Part shown: piece by piece, positions 8,108 to 14,882 of the stretch | How the letters are laid out: every line of letters begins with the position of its first letter | How positions within the stretch are numbered: position 1 is the stretch's first letter | Assembly (NCBI GenBank): GCA_902776475.1 | Contig: CACYQD010000011.1 | Coordinates: 1-64,000 of the forward strand | From: an uncultured Prevotellaceae bacterium | GTDB lineage: Bacteria; Bacteroidota; Bacteroidia; Bacteroidales; Bacteroidaceae | Direction of reading: 5' to 3' | DNA: 64,000 nt | Program-made: the position numbers and the translations under genes | Notes under the pieces: generated by a model | Database searches by the model: none | The model's input: only the letters and a program-made list of their open reading frames with translations | Told to the model about the DNA's origin: nothing

Positions 8108-8147
8108 TTGCTACATTTTTGCTACACTTTGCTACATTTTTGCTACA
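8108..8147 (+). repeat. right arm-type TTGCTACA boxes (4 copies)
   Basis: TTGCTACA occurs at 8108, 8119, 8129 and 8140, spaced 11, 10 and 11 bp, all in the same orientation as the two boxes at the left end. One-turn spacing fits cooperative integrase binding on one DNA face. Confidence 0.75.
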
Positions 8148-8267
8148 TTTTGTCTTAATTTTGTTTGCATGATTTTTAGTCAATAAAATTAAAATACTTT
8201 CATAAATCGTTGTTTTCCAGTATGTTCTAAGATTAAGCAAGGTTAATTAAAGTTAAACTAAGCAGAG

Positions 8268-8286
8268 CGAGTCCCACCGGGCACCC
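8268..8286 (+). other. right attachment core (tRNA 3'-end fragment)
   Basis: This is the exact second copy of the 19-bp core. It is followed five bases later by a strong terminator hairpin, which is probably the original chromosomal terminator of the target tRNA gene. The upstream bases again are not a tRNA body, so this is the chromosome-distal junction. Confidence 0.8.
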
Positions 8287-8290
8287 TGAA

Positions 8291-8336
8291 GAGTGAAGTC
8301 CTGAAACTGAATTGTTTCAGGACTTCACTCTTTTTT
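8291..8336 (+). terminator. strong terminator beyond right att core
   Basis: A perfect 17-bp stem (8291-8307 with 8314-8330) and a 6-nt loop are followed by six T. It probably served the intact tRNA gene before integration. Confidence 0.85.
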
Positions 8337-8496
8337 ATACATATCGAATGATTCCAAATGCTTCCCTGGCGGCATGACAATCCGTTACTAACTAAAAAAG
8401 TAGGTTAAAGAATCCAAAGGCGGGGTGGATGGCATGCAATATTTTGCAAGAAACGTTGTCTTTTATATAACTTGGAATGAAACGACACCCAATGAC

Positions 8497-9069
8497 ATGG
8501 AACAGAAATTCAGCGTAAATCGCATTGACCTACAAGAGTTGTACGACTTCTGCGAGCAGGAGGGCGAGGCCGTCAGTTATCAGAAAGGCGAACGGATGGA
8601 AGACGAGGGCGAACCGTCAAGGTGGTTCGGGTTCGTGACGAGGGGATGCTTCAAGTATGTGACACAAGGCATCAGTGACGGCAAGGACCACATCACATGG
8701 TTTTCTTTCGAGGGCGAGTATGTGGGCGACTATCCCTCCTGTCTCTATGGCGCCCCATCGCAAACCACGATCGAAGCCATGATGCCCAGCCTCGTGCTCA
8801 GGGTGAGTGGTGAACAACTGATGCAGCTGTTCAACCAAAATAGTCAGTCCATGAAACTTCGCAGTATCATCGGGGAACATCTGCTCACTCAAGCACGCGC
8901 CCGCTATCTGGATTTCCACCGCGCCACGCCCCGTGAACGTTATGACCTTTTGCTCCGCCGTTGTCCCGGTATCGTGGAGCACCTGCCCCTGCATGCGATC
9001 GCCTCTTTTCTCAACCTGACTCCACAACAGTTATCGCGCATCCGAAGGGCTATCACATTCGAAGAATGA
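8497..9069 (+). CDS. Crp/Fnr-family transcription regulator
   Basis: This 190-aa protein has an N-terminal cyclic-nucleotide-binding-like beta barrel (residues about 15-125: GFVTRGCFKYV, FEGEYVGDYPSCLYG) and a short C-terminal winged helix (LHAIASFLNLTPQQLSRIRRAI). The effector-binding Arg/Ser of true cAMP receptors is not evident, so the ligand is unknown. ATG 8497 gives the usual family length; an upstream in-frame ATG at 8425 adds 24 residues without family character. It stands alone between the element and a palindromic site at 9093-9108, which may be its own operator. Confidence 0.88.
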   Translation: MEQKFSVNRIDLQELYDFCEQEGEAVSYQKGERMEDEGEPSRWFGFVTRGCFKYVTQGISDGKDHITWFSFEGEYVGDYPSCLYGAPSQTTIEAMMPSLVLRVSGEQLMQLFNQNSQSMKLRSIIGEHLLTQARARYLDFHRATPRERYDLLLRRCPGIVEHLPLHAIASFLNLTPQQLSRIRRAITFEE

Positions 9070-9092
9070 AAGCATAAAAAAGGATTAAAACT

Positions 9093-9108
9093 CTGAACAT
9101 TTGTTCAG
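9093..9108. promoter_or_regulatory. 16-bp palindrome downstream of the Crp/Fnr gene
   Basis: CTGAACATTTGTTCAG is a perfect palindrome with no T-run, so an operator is more likely than a terminator. Symmetric half-sites of this size are the kind Crp/Fnr dimers bind. The rest of 9070-9475 holds no gene I can support. Confidence 0.35.
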
Positions 9109-9475
9109 ACTTTCACCCTCGGCATCCACTTTCTGGGCTTTGTCGAGGGCTTTTCGTTATATTTGTCGTTACTTTGCCAATCATTTATTACTTTACCTTT
9201 TTCGACCAAAAAGTCGGATACCTATGAGCAGAATCACTCATTGGTAACCCCCAGAAATGGTCTATTGGTATTTGATGACACCGTTAAACTCTCTCACTAA
9301 CGTTTCATCATGGAGCGGCTTCGACGAGATGTCGAGGCTGCTTTTTCTTGCAGTTTTACTATTGCTCTCGCTGTCAACATGGACACAAACAGACACGATG
9401 CGGCCTCTACCACAACAACCAGCAAGCCATCATCACCATAAATATATCACCCTCTTAAAAGTGGCCTCAAAAAAA

Positions 9476-9507
9476 TTTGCGGAATAAGACCAAAACCATT
9501 ATCTTTG
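9476..9507 (+). promoter_or_regulatory. promoter of PAP2 gene
   Basis: TTTG (9476-9479), 20 bases and TATCTTTG (9500-9507) match the consensus. This excludes an upstream in-frame start at 9505 and points to ATG 9547. Confidence 0.8.
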
Positions 9508-9546
9508 TTTTCTACAAATCATTATACCACCGAAACCATAAAGGAA

Positions 9547-10419
9547 ATGAAGAAATTCTTTTGTATGGCTATTGCTTTTATCAGCTTCAGCTGCAGCATC
9601 CAAGCACAAGGAGATGTGCCCTTAGATGAAGAAGCCATGTATTTTGACATTGACGACATGCCCAATGCCGTCATTTGGCTGCCAGCTCCACCCGACACCA
9701 CATCAACGAAGTTTGTCTATGACATCACACAATATATGTGGGGCAAGACGCAGCGACTGGATTCCATCCGTGCCCAACAAGCCATCGACAATGCCGTAGA
9801 GGAAATCGACCAGATGGCAGAACAATTCAGCGTACCTTTCGGTATGGAAATAACAAAGGAAAAGACACCTGCCATCTTCAAAGTGCTCTACCGAGGTGTG
9901 CTCACCACACGTCTTTGTGCCACAAAACCCAAGACCGAATATCAGCGGATGCGCCCTTATACCCGTTTCAACGAGACAACACTTCTTCCAGAGGGAGAAG
10001 AACGACTTCGGTTGAACGGTTCCTATCCTTCAGGCCACACCGTGCGTGGATGGGCCATGGCCCTGCTGCTCTGTGAAATCAATCCTGCAGCCCAAGACGA
10101 TTTGCTGAAACTGGGTTATGAGTGGGGGCAAAGCCGTGTCATTGCAGGCTATCACTGGCAAAGTGACGTGGATGCCTCACGCCTCGTTGCCGCAGCTGGA
10201 TATGCACGTCTGCACACCAATGAGGAATTTCTTGCCGACATCGCAGCCGCCCGTCAAGAGTTTGCCCAACTGAAAGGAGGTCAGGCGTCGGTCCCTTCTG
10301 CCATGACCACCACCAGCACCAATACCGCAGACATCTACAATATCCAAGGGCAACAACTCAATAAAAAACCTGACAGGGGCGTTTTCATCCAGAGCGGCCG
10401 GAAGTATGCCGGGAAATAA
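9547..10419 (+). CDS. secreted PAP2-family acid phosphatase
   Basis: This 290-aa protein starts with a signal peptide (MKKFFCMAIAFISFSCSIQAQ), so it acts in the periplasm or beyond. The class A acid phosphatase/PAP2 signature is complete: K-x5-RP (KTEYQRMRP), PSGH (SYPSGHTVRGWA) and SR-x5-H (QSRVIAGYHWQSD). It should hydrolyse phosphomonoesters or lipid phosphates. The C-terminal about 30 residues (IYNIQGQQLNKKPDRGVFIQSGRK) match the short tail common on Prevotella secreted proteins and may be a sorting tail. It stands alone between its own promoter and terminator. Confidence 0.9.
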   Translation: MKKFFCMAIAFISFSCSIQAQGDVPLDEEAMYFDIDDMPNAVIWLPAPPDTTSTKFVYDITQYMWGKTQRLDSIRAQQAIDNAVEEIDQMAEQFSVPFGMEITKEKTPAIFKVLYRGVLTTRLCATKPKTEYQRMRPYTRFNETTLLPEGEERLRLNGSYPSGHTVRGWAMALLLCEINPAAQDDLLKLGYEWGQSRVIAGYHWQSDVDASRLVAAAGYARLHTNEEFLADIAAARQEFAQLKGGQASVPSAMTTTSTNTADIYNIQGQQLNKKPDRGVFIQSGRKYAGK

Positions 10420-10488
10420 CTCCCGATTGTAAAACTCCAGAACCAGCATTCTGCCCAGCCAAGGGCGATTCGTCCTACTCTCTATCAT

Positions 10489-10534
10489 TCATCCTTCTCA
10501 CCTTGGTTGGTGAAAAGGATGAACACTTTTTTTT
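10489..10534 (+). terminator. terminator after PAP2 gene
   Basis: TCATCCTTCTCACC (10489-10502) pairs with the 10509-10522 arm with one mismatch and is followed by a long T run. Confidence 0.8.
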
Positions 10535-10651
10535 GAGCCAATCCTAAAAAAAGTACTATTCCGCTTTACATTTAGTCCCTCTGAAATGTATTATCAATAA
10601 AGAGACGTCGAAACTCCCGGAAAAGGGACTGGCGTTAGCCAACAAATCATC

Positions 10652-11140
10652 ATGACGAAAAACGACATCGAGATATTGTTCAAGAAGCACTATATGCGCA
10701 TGTACCGTCTTGCAGCATCCATCCTCTACGATGAGGATGAGAGCAAGGACGTGGTGAGCGAGGTCTTCTCACGTTTGATGGCCAGCGGCACCGTGCTTCG
10801 ACAAGATACGGCGGAGGCTTATCTGTTGAGTGGCGTACGAAACCAGTGCCGCAACGTGATAGAACGGAAGAAGACACGCGAGCGGTTTGTGCGTTTACTC
10901 TCCGATGCCGCCACAGAACCTACGGTGATAGACGGTGAACAGCTGCGTATGAAGGAACTGATGCAATATGTAGAAAAACGATTTTCTCCGATGAGTCAAC
11001 AGATTTTCCGACTGCGCTACCTGCGAGAAATGACCTGTCAGGAAGTTGCCGACACGTTAGGCATCAGCCGACAGACCGTACATCACCATCTGCGAGAGTC
11101 GATAGAAGAAATCAGATCTTATATGAAATCAATACAGTAA
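10652..11140 (+). CDS. ECF-type RNA polymerase sigma factor
   Basis: This 162-aa protein has sigma region 2 (FKKHYMRMYRLAASILYDE, ESKDVVSEVFSRLM) and region 4 (MSQQIFRLRYLREM, VADTLGISRQTVHHHLRE). It belongs to the Bacteroidetes ECF group that pairs with membrane anti-sigma factors and TonB-linked receptors. The anti-sigma gene follows after five bases and the receptor gene after that, so the three form a surface-signalling unit. No TAnnTTTG box is seen ahead of it, so it may be self-controlled. Confidence 0.9.
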   Translation: MTKNDIEILFKKHYMRMYRLAASILYDEDESKDVVSEVFSRLMASGTVLRQDTAEAYLLSGVRNQCRNVIERKKTRERFVRLLSDAATEPTVIDGEQLRMKELMQYVEKRFSPMSQQIFRLRYLREMTCQEVADTLGISRQTVHHHLRESIEEIRSYMKSIQ

Positions 11141-11145
11141 GCCTT

Positions 11146-11898
11146 ATGATGACAGAGAGACAACTTATAGAGCGGTTTCTGAAGCTGCAGGAGCATCCCG
11201 AGCTGATGAACGACGAACAGTTGCAGCAGGCACTTGACGACCCCGAGATGCGTGAACTGGTGGAACAGGTGGCACTCGTCAAGAGAACTTTCAAAAATGA
11301 AGAGCTGCAAGAGCGGGTGTGTGACATCGATGAGGAGTGGAGGAAGTTCGCCGTCAAACACTTCGATGAAGGAAACGCCACGAGAACCGACATGTCATCG
11401 TCAATGTCCCAATCTGTCAACGGGGACAGCAGCCAGAACAGAAACCATCAACTCAGAAAGATTGCCGCTTCTTTCATCGGTCTGTTGGTTGTTTCGAGCA
11501 TCGCTTTTGCCGCCATCCAAATCGTACGCCATCATGGTGGAGGGGATTTGAAATCCCCAACCCAGGAAATGCGGATCTCAAATCCGCATCAACAAACGGC
11601 GCCATCAGACACTGATGAACCAGACACAACCATCACCATGGCACAGGATGCCATCCTGCAGCCTGTAGTCTTTGACAATGTGCGGCTTGACGAGATGTTG
11701 CCGCAGATCGCCTCTTATTATCACACGGAGGTATCGTTTCAAAATGAAACTGCACGGGAACTGCGTTTCCACTTCGTTTGGAAACATGAGGAAGGTCTCA
11801 AACATACCATAGAAAAGTTGAACCGATTTGAGAGTCTGTCTGTCAGACTCGAAGAAGGCGACGGTGAGCACCAATCGACCAAAATCATCGTAGAATAG
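11146..11898 (+). CDS. membrane anti-sigma factor (FecR-like)
   Basis: This 250-aa protein has a cytoplasmic acidic N-terminal region (1-104), one membrane segment (about 106-127: IAASFIGLLVVSSIAFAAIQIV) and a periplasmic part ending in an STN/DUF4974-like domain (FDNVRLDEMLPQIASYYHTEVSF). That domain should contact the receptor's N-terminal STN domain. A classic FecR middle domain is not obvious. The linker (about 133-150) is encoded by two palindromes at 11542-11589, an unusual feature. Start could also be the second Met at 11149. The gap to the receptor gene is three bases. Confidence 0.75.
   Translation: MMTERQLIERFLKLQEHPELMNDEQLQQALDDPEMRELVEQVALVKRTFKNEELQERVCDIDEEWRKFAVKHFDEGNATRTDMSSSMSQSVNGDSSQNRNHQLRKIAASFIGLLVVSSIAFAAIQIVRHHGGGDLKSPTQEMRISNPHQQTAPSDTDEPDTTITMAQDAILQPVVFDNVRLDEMLPQIASYYHTEVSFQNETARELRFHFVWKHEEGLKHTIEKLNRFESLSVRLEEGDGEHQSTKIIVE
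11542..11589. repeat. two palindromes inside the anti-sigma gene
   Basis: GGGGATTTGAAATCCCC (11542-11558) and ATGCGGATCTCAAATCCGCAT (11569-11589) lie 10 bases apart in frame within the periplasmic linker. They look like a small dispersed palindromic element that inserted into coding sequence without breaking the frame. Confidence 0.65.
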
Positions 11899-11901
11899 GC
11901 C

Positions 11902-14460
11902 ATGAAAAGGATATTGTTGATACATCTATTTCTATGCGCTATTGTCTCCATGCAAGCCCAGCGCATCACCAGAGCATACAACAATGTGTCATTCAGCGAT
12001 GCCCTGCGGCAAATGAACGACGAGGCAGGTGACTACGAGATCAATTTCCTCTACAATGAGCTGGAGGACTTCCGTATCACGACCAACGTGCACCGAAAGG
12101 CCGTCCCCGACGCCATCCGCCAAATGATAGGTTTCTATCCTATCCGCATGACCGTGGATGGAAACGAAATCACCGTGGAGTGCATTCAGAAGACAGGAAA
12201 CCGCTACAAAGGCATCGTCGTCGATGAGGCCGGCCAGCCCATGGCGTATGCCAACATCGTCCTGCTTTCACCCCAAGACTCTACGTTGTACGCTGGCGGG
12301 GTGACAAACGAAAGTGGTCTCTTCGTCATCCCCTGTGAAGAGAAAGCCGTTCTCGCACGCATTTCCTTTGTCGGCTATAAAACCGTGGACAAGTATTGCC
12401 AAAGCACGGAAATCGGAAAGATAAAAATGCAACCAGAAACCCATACCATCAACGGAGCGGTAGTGACAGGCGAGCGTCCCAAGGTTCAGCTGAAAGGCAA
12501 TTCCTTGGTTATGAACGTGGAGGGCACGGTGATGGAGCGGATGGGCACAGCAGAGGATGTGCTCTCCCGAGTTCCGATGATCTCGAAGAAAGGAGAAGCC
12601 TATGAGATTTTGGGAAAGGGCATTCCTCTGATTTACCTGAACAACCGCAAGTTGACCGACTTGAATGAACTGCGAAACATCCAGTCTGACTTCATCCGCA
12701 ACGTGGAGGTTATTCAGAATCCCGGTGCCCGTTATGACGCAACCGTCAATGCCGTCATCATCATCCATACCAAGCGTGCAGCAGGAGAAGGTCTGGGTGT
12801 GGAACTGACCTCATGGAGCCGCAAGGGTCACGGCTACGCCAACAACGAGCGCGTCAACCTGACGTATCGTACAGGAGGTCTGGAATTTTTTGTCAATCTT
12901 TTCGGTGCATACAACAAGTACTGGAGGCGCTGCGAATTCCAACAGACCGTTTTTGCAGACACCTTGTGGATCATCAATAATAAAGAGAAAAACGCAAGGC
13001 AAAATCCTTTCTTTGAAGGACGTATGGGATTCAACTATCAGTTGGATGACAAAAACTCTTTTGGCGGATTCTATCAGAGCACTTATGACTACGTGAAAAG
13101 GTATGCTGAGTATGACGACGGTCTGCAAGCCGATGGCATCTACTACGACCATTTGCAGAACAGCAGTGTAAGACGTAACACAAACGCACCCAATCATCAG
13201 GTAAATCTCTACTACACGGGAAAGGTCGGGCGGTTTGGCTTAGACTTCAACACAGATTATAGTTTCCGAAAACAATTGGGGCGTAACCATCAGCAAGAAT
13301 TGAGCGCTGAGTATGAAAACCGTGATGTCAACACCGAGAGCGTGACACGCAGCAATCTATTGGCGGAAAAGCTCATTGTGAGTCATCCCTTGTGGAAAGG
13401 GCAGGTGGAGGTGGGCGAGGAATATACTAACACCCGTTGGCGCAGCCAATTCGAAAACCCGGAAGGCTTTATTTCCAACAGCAACAACGAGCAGCATGAG
13501 AACAATATAGCGCCGTTTGTGGAACTGCGACAACAATTGGCTCGTGTCCAACTATCCGTTGGCCTGCGTTACGAGCATGTGGAATCGGAATATTTTGTGA
13601 GTGGTGTTCGCCGCGATGAACAATGTCGCACTTACGATGATTTCTTCCCTTCCATTTCTGCATCTGGAAAGTTGAAGGATGTACAACTATCCGCCAGTTA
13701 TTCCAAGCGTTCCACACGTCCATCCTACTGGCAGTTGAGCAGCGACGTCACCTACGAGAACCGTCTCAACCAACAAACGGGAAACCCCTACCTGAAGCCC
13801 ATCAAATATCACAACCTGAATGCGACAGTGATGTGGAAATGGCTCTACCTGACAACAAACTTCTCACATTGTGTCGACCCTATCCTACACACGGTGGAAA
13901 GCATGGAAGAGGACTCGAAAGTCAATCTTGTGACATACAAGAACTATGACCATGCCGACTGGCTCACCGTAACGCTGGGGGCACAGAAGAACATCAAATT
14001 AGGGCAGGCCACATGGACACCGCAATACAACATCATGTTGATGAAATCCTGGTTCAAGTCAACGTTCTTAGACAAACAGAAAAGATTCAACCATCCGATA
14101 ATGTCCTTGCAATTAGGCAATATCCTTACCTTGTCTCACGACTGGCTGATTCAGGCTGACTTCAATATGAACACTCACGGCCATCAGCAGAACGCTTGGT
14201 TTGACTGCACCAACGCGATACTCTCGCTAAGCATCAGCAAGGACTTTTACAAGCGCCGCCTAAACGTCAAACTGACAGGCTACGACCTCTTCAATGGCGG
14301 CATCAACCGCTTCACGCTCTACAGCAACCGCATGATGTTCCGAAAGATGGAAGACAACGACTCCCGCTGCATCCAACTCTCCCTGCGCTACCGCTTCAAT
14401 GTCACCCCGTCGAAGTACAAGGGCACGGGTGCTGGCAATGCGGAAAAGAACAGACTCTAA
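11902..14460 (+). CDS. TonB-dependent outer-membrane receptor with STN and CarboxypepD-reg domains
   Basis: This 852-aa protein has a signal peptide (MKRILLIHLFLCAIVSMQAQ). Next come an STN signalling domain (about 25-95), a CarboxypepD-regulatory-like beta sandwich (about 103-175: YKGIVVDEAGQPMAYANIVLL), a plug (about 185-295: GTAEDVLSRVPMI, IRNVEVIQNPGARYDATVNAVI) and a 22-strand type barrel of the OMP_b-brl_3 kind. With the upstream sigma and anti-sigma genes it forms a trans-envelope signalling receptor. No SusD partner is present, so glycan import is less likely than iron, peptide or signal sensing. Substrate unknown. Confidence 0.88.
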   Translation: MKRILLIHLFLCAIVSMQAQRITRAYNNVSFSDALRQMNDEAGDYEINFLYNELEDFRITTNVHRKAVPDAIRQMIGFYPIRMTVDGNEITVECIQKTGNRYKGIVVDEAGQPMAYANIVLLSPQDSTLYAGGVTNESGLFVIPCEEKAVLARISFVGYKTVDKYCQSTEIGKIKMQPETHTINGAVVTGERPKVQLKGNSLVMNVEGTVMERMGTAEDVLSRVPMISKKGEAYEILGKGIPLIYLNNRKLTDLNELRNIQSDFIRNVEVIQNPGARYDATVNAVIIIHTKRAAGEGLGVELTSWSRKGHGYANNERVNLTYRTGGLEFFVNLFGAYNKYWRRCEFQQTVFADTLWIINNKEKNARQNPFFEGRMGFNYQLDDKNSFGGFYQSTYDYVKRYAEYDDGLQADGIYYDHLQNSSVRRNTNAPNHQVNLYYTGKVGRFGLDFNTDYSFRKQLGRNHQQELSAEYENRDVNTESVTRSNLLAEKLIVSHPLWKGQVEVGEEYTNTRWRSQFENPEGFISNSNNEQHENNIAPFVELRQQLARVQLSVGLRYEHVESEYFVSGVRRDEQCRTYDDFFPSISASGKLKDVQLSASYSKRSTRPSYWQLSSDVTYENRLNQQTGNPYLKPIKYHNLNATVMWKWLYLTTNFSHCVDPILHTVESMEEDSKVNLVTYKNYDHADWLTVTLGAQKNIKLGQATWTPQYNIMLMKSWFKSTFLDKQKRFNHPIMSLQLGNILTLSHDWLIQADFNMNTHGHQQNAWFDCTNAILSLSISKDFYKRRLNVKLTGYDLFNGGINRFTLYSNRMMFRKMEDNDSRCIQLSLRYRFNVTPSKYKGTGAGNAEKNRL

Positions 14461-14882
14461 CCCAAAATGGCGCTCTGACGACATCTCTCCCATACCTGCT
14501 TCATCATCAAGGAAAGGAATTGCCTGTCGCAGAACGCCATTTCCCTCCATACGCTCGGAAGCCTGAAAGCTGAAAAGCAGCTCCATGTTCACCACACCAA
14601 TGCATCCATGGCCTGATTGTGACGCGGATGATCCTGCATGACTGCAGCATAAATCTGTGTTTTTTTACAGAGGCAGGCTTGTGTGTGAAAATAATTATGT
14701 ATATTTGCAAAGAAGAAACATGAAAAAACGCATTTTCCATGATAGATTTGGTGCTTTCGGGCATCTATCTGGATGTAGGACACGATCATTGTCCCATACA
14801 CCATAAGTTTAACCAGGTCAAGAACAGCTTACTTCCAACTGATCCAGCCCAGCTGTTCAATTACCGTTAACAAGGAAAGGAT
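14461..14882 (+). promoter_or_regulatory. 422-bp intergenic region with weak promoter
   Basis: TTG (14679-14681), 18 bases and TATATTTG (14700-14707) form a slightly short-spaced promoter about 175 bp before ATG 14883. The long leader contains a 28-codon ORF (14720-14806) of doubtful reality. Nothing else is seen. Confidence 0.45.

Larger units (their letters stand above)
93..8286. mobile_element. integrated tRNA-targeted element of about 8.2 kb, relaxase-less
   Basis: The element is delimited by a 19-bp direct repeat (93-111 and 8268-8286) that looks like the 3' part of a tRNA gene. A tyrosine recombinase gene lies just inside the left end, and TTGCTACA boxes lie inside both ends. The order integrase, small HTH proteins, AAA ATPase, primase resembles NBU-type mobilizable elements of Bacteroides and also PICI-type phage satellites. 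I see no relaxase, coupling protein, capsid or terminase. It is either trans-mobilised, a satellite, or a reduced element; the sequence does not decide. Confidence 0.85.

Noticed and set aside
8425-8496. N-terminal extension of the Crp/Fnr regulator
   Set aside because: The extra 24 residues lack family similarity and ATG 8497 gives the normal length.
9257-9487. 76-aa protein with a signal-like hydrophobic segment
   Set aside because: It has no promoter, runs into the PAP2 promoter, and has a low-complexity end; the hydrophobic stretch may be chance.
10652-14460. SusC/SusD polysaccharide utilisation locus
   Set aside because: No SusD-like lipoprotein or glycoside hydrolase follows the receptor.
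14720-14806. 28-codon leader peptide before the RING-like gene
   Set aside because: It follows a promoter-like box but has no attenuator hairpin or amino-acid bias, so it is mentioned only within the intergenic entry.
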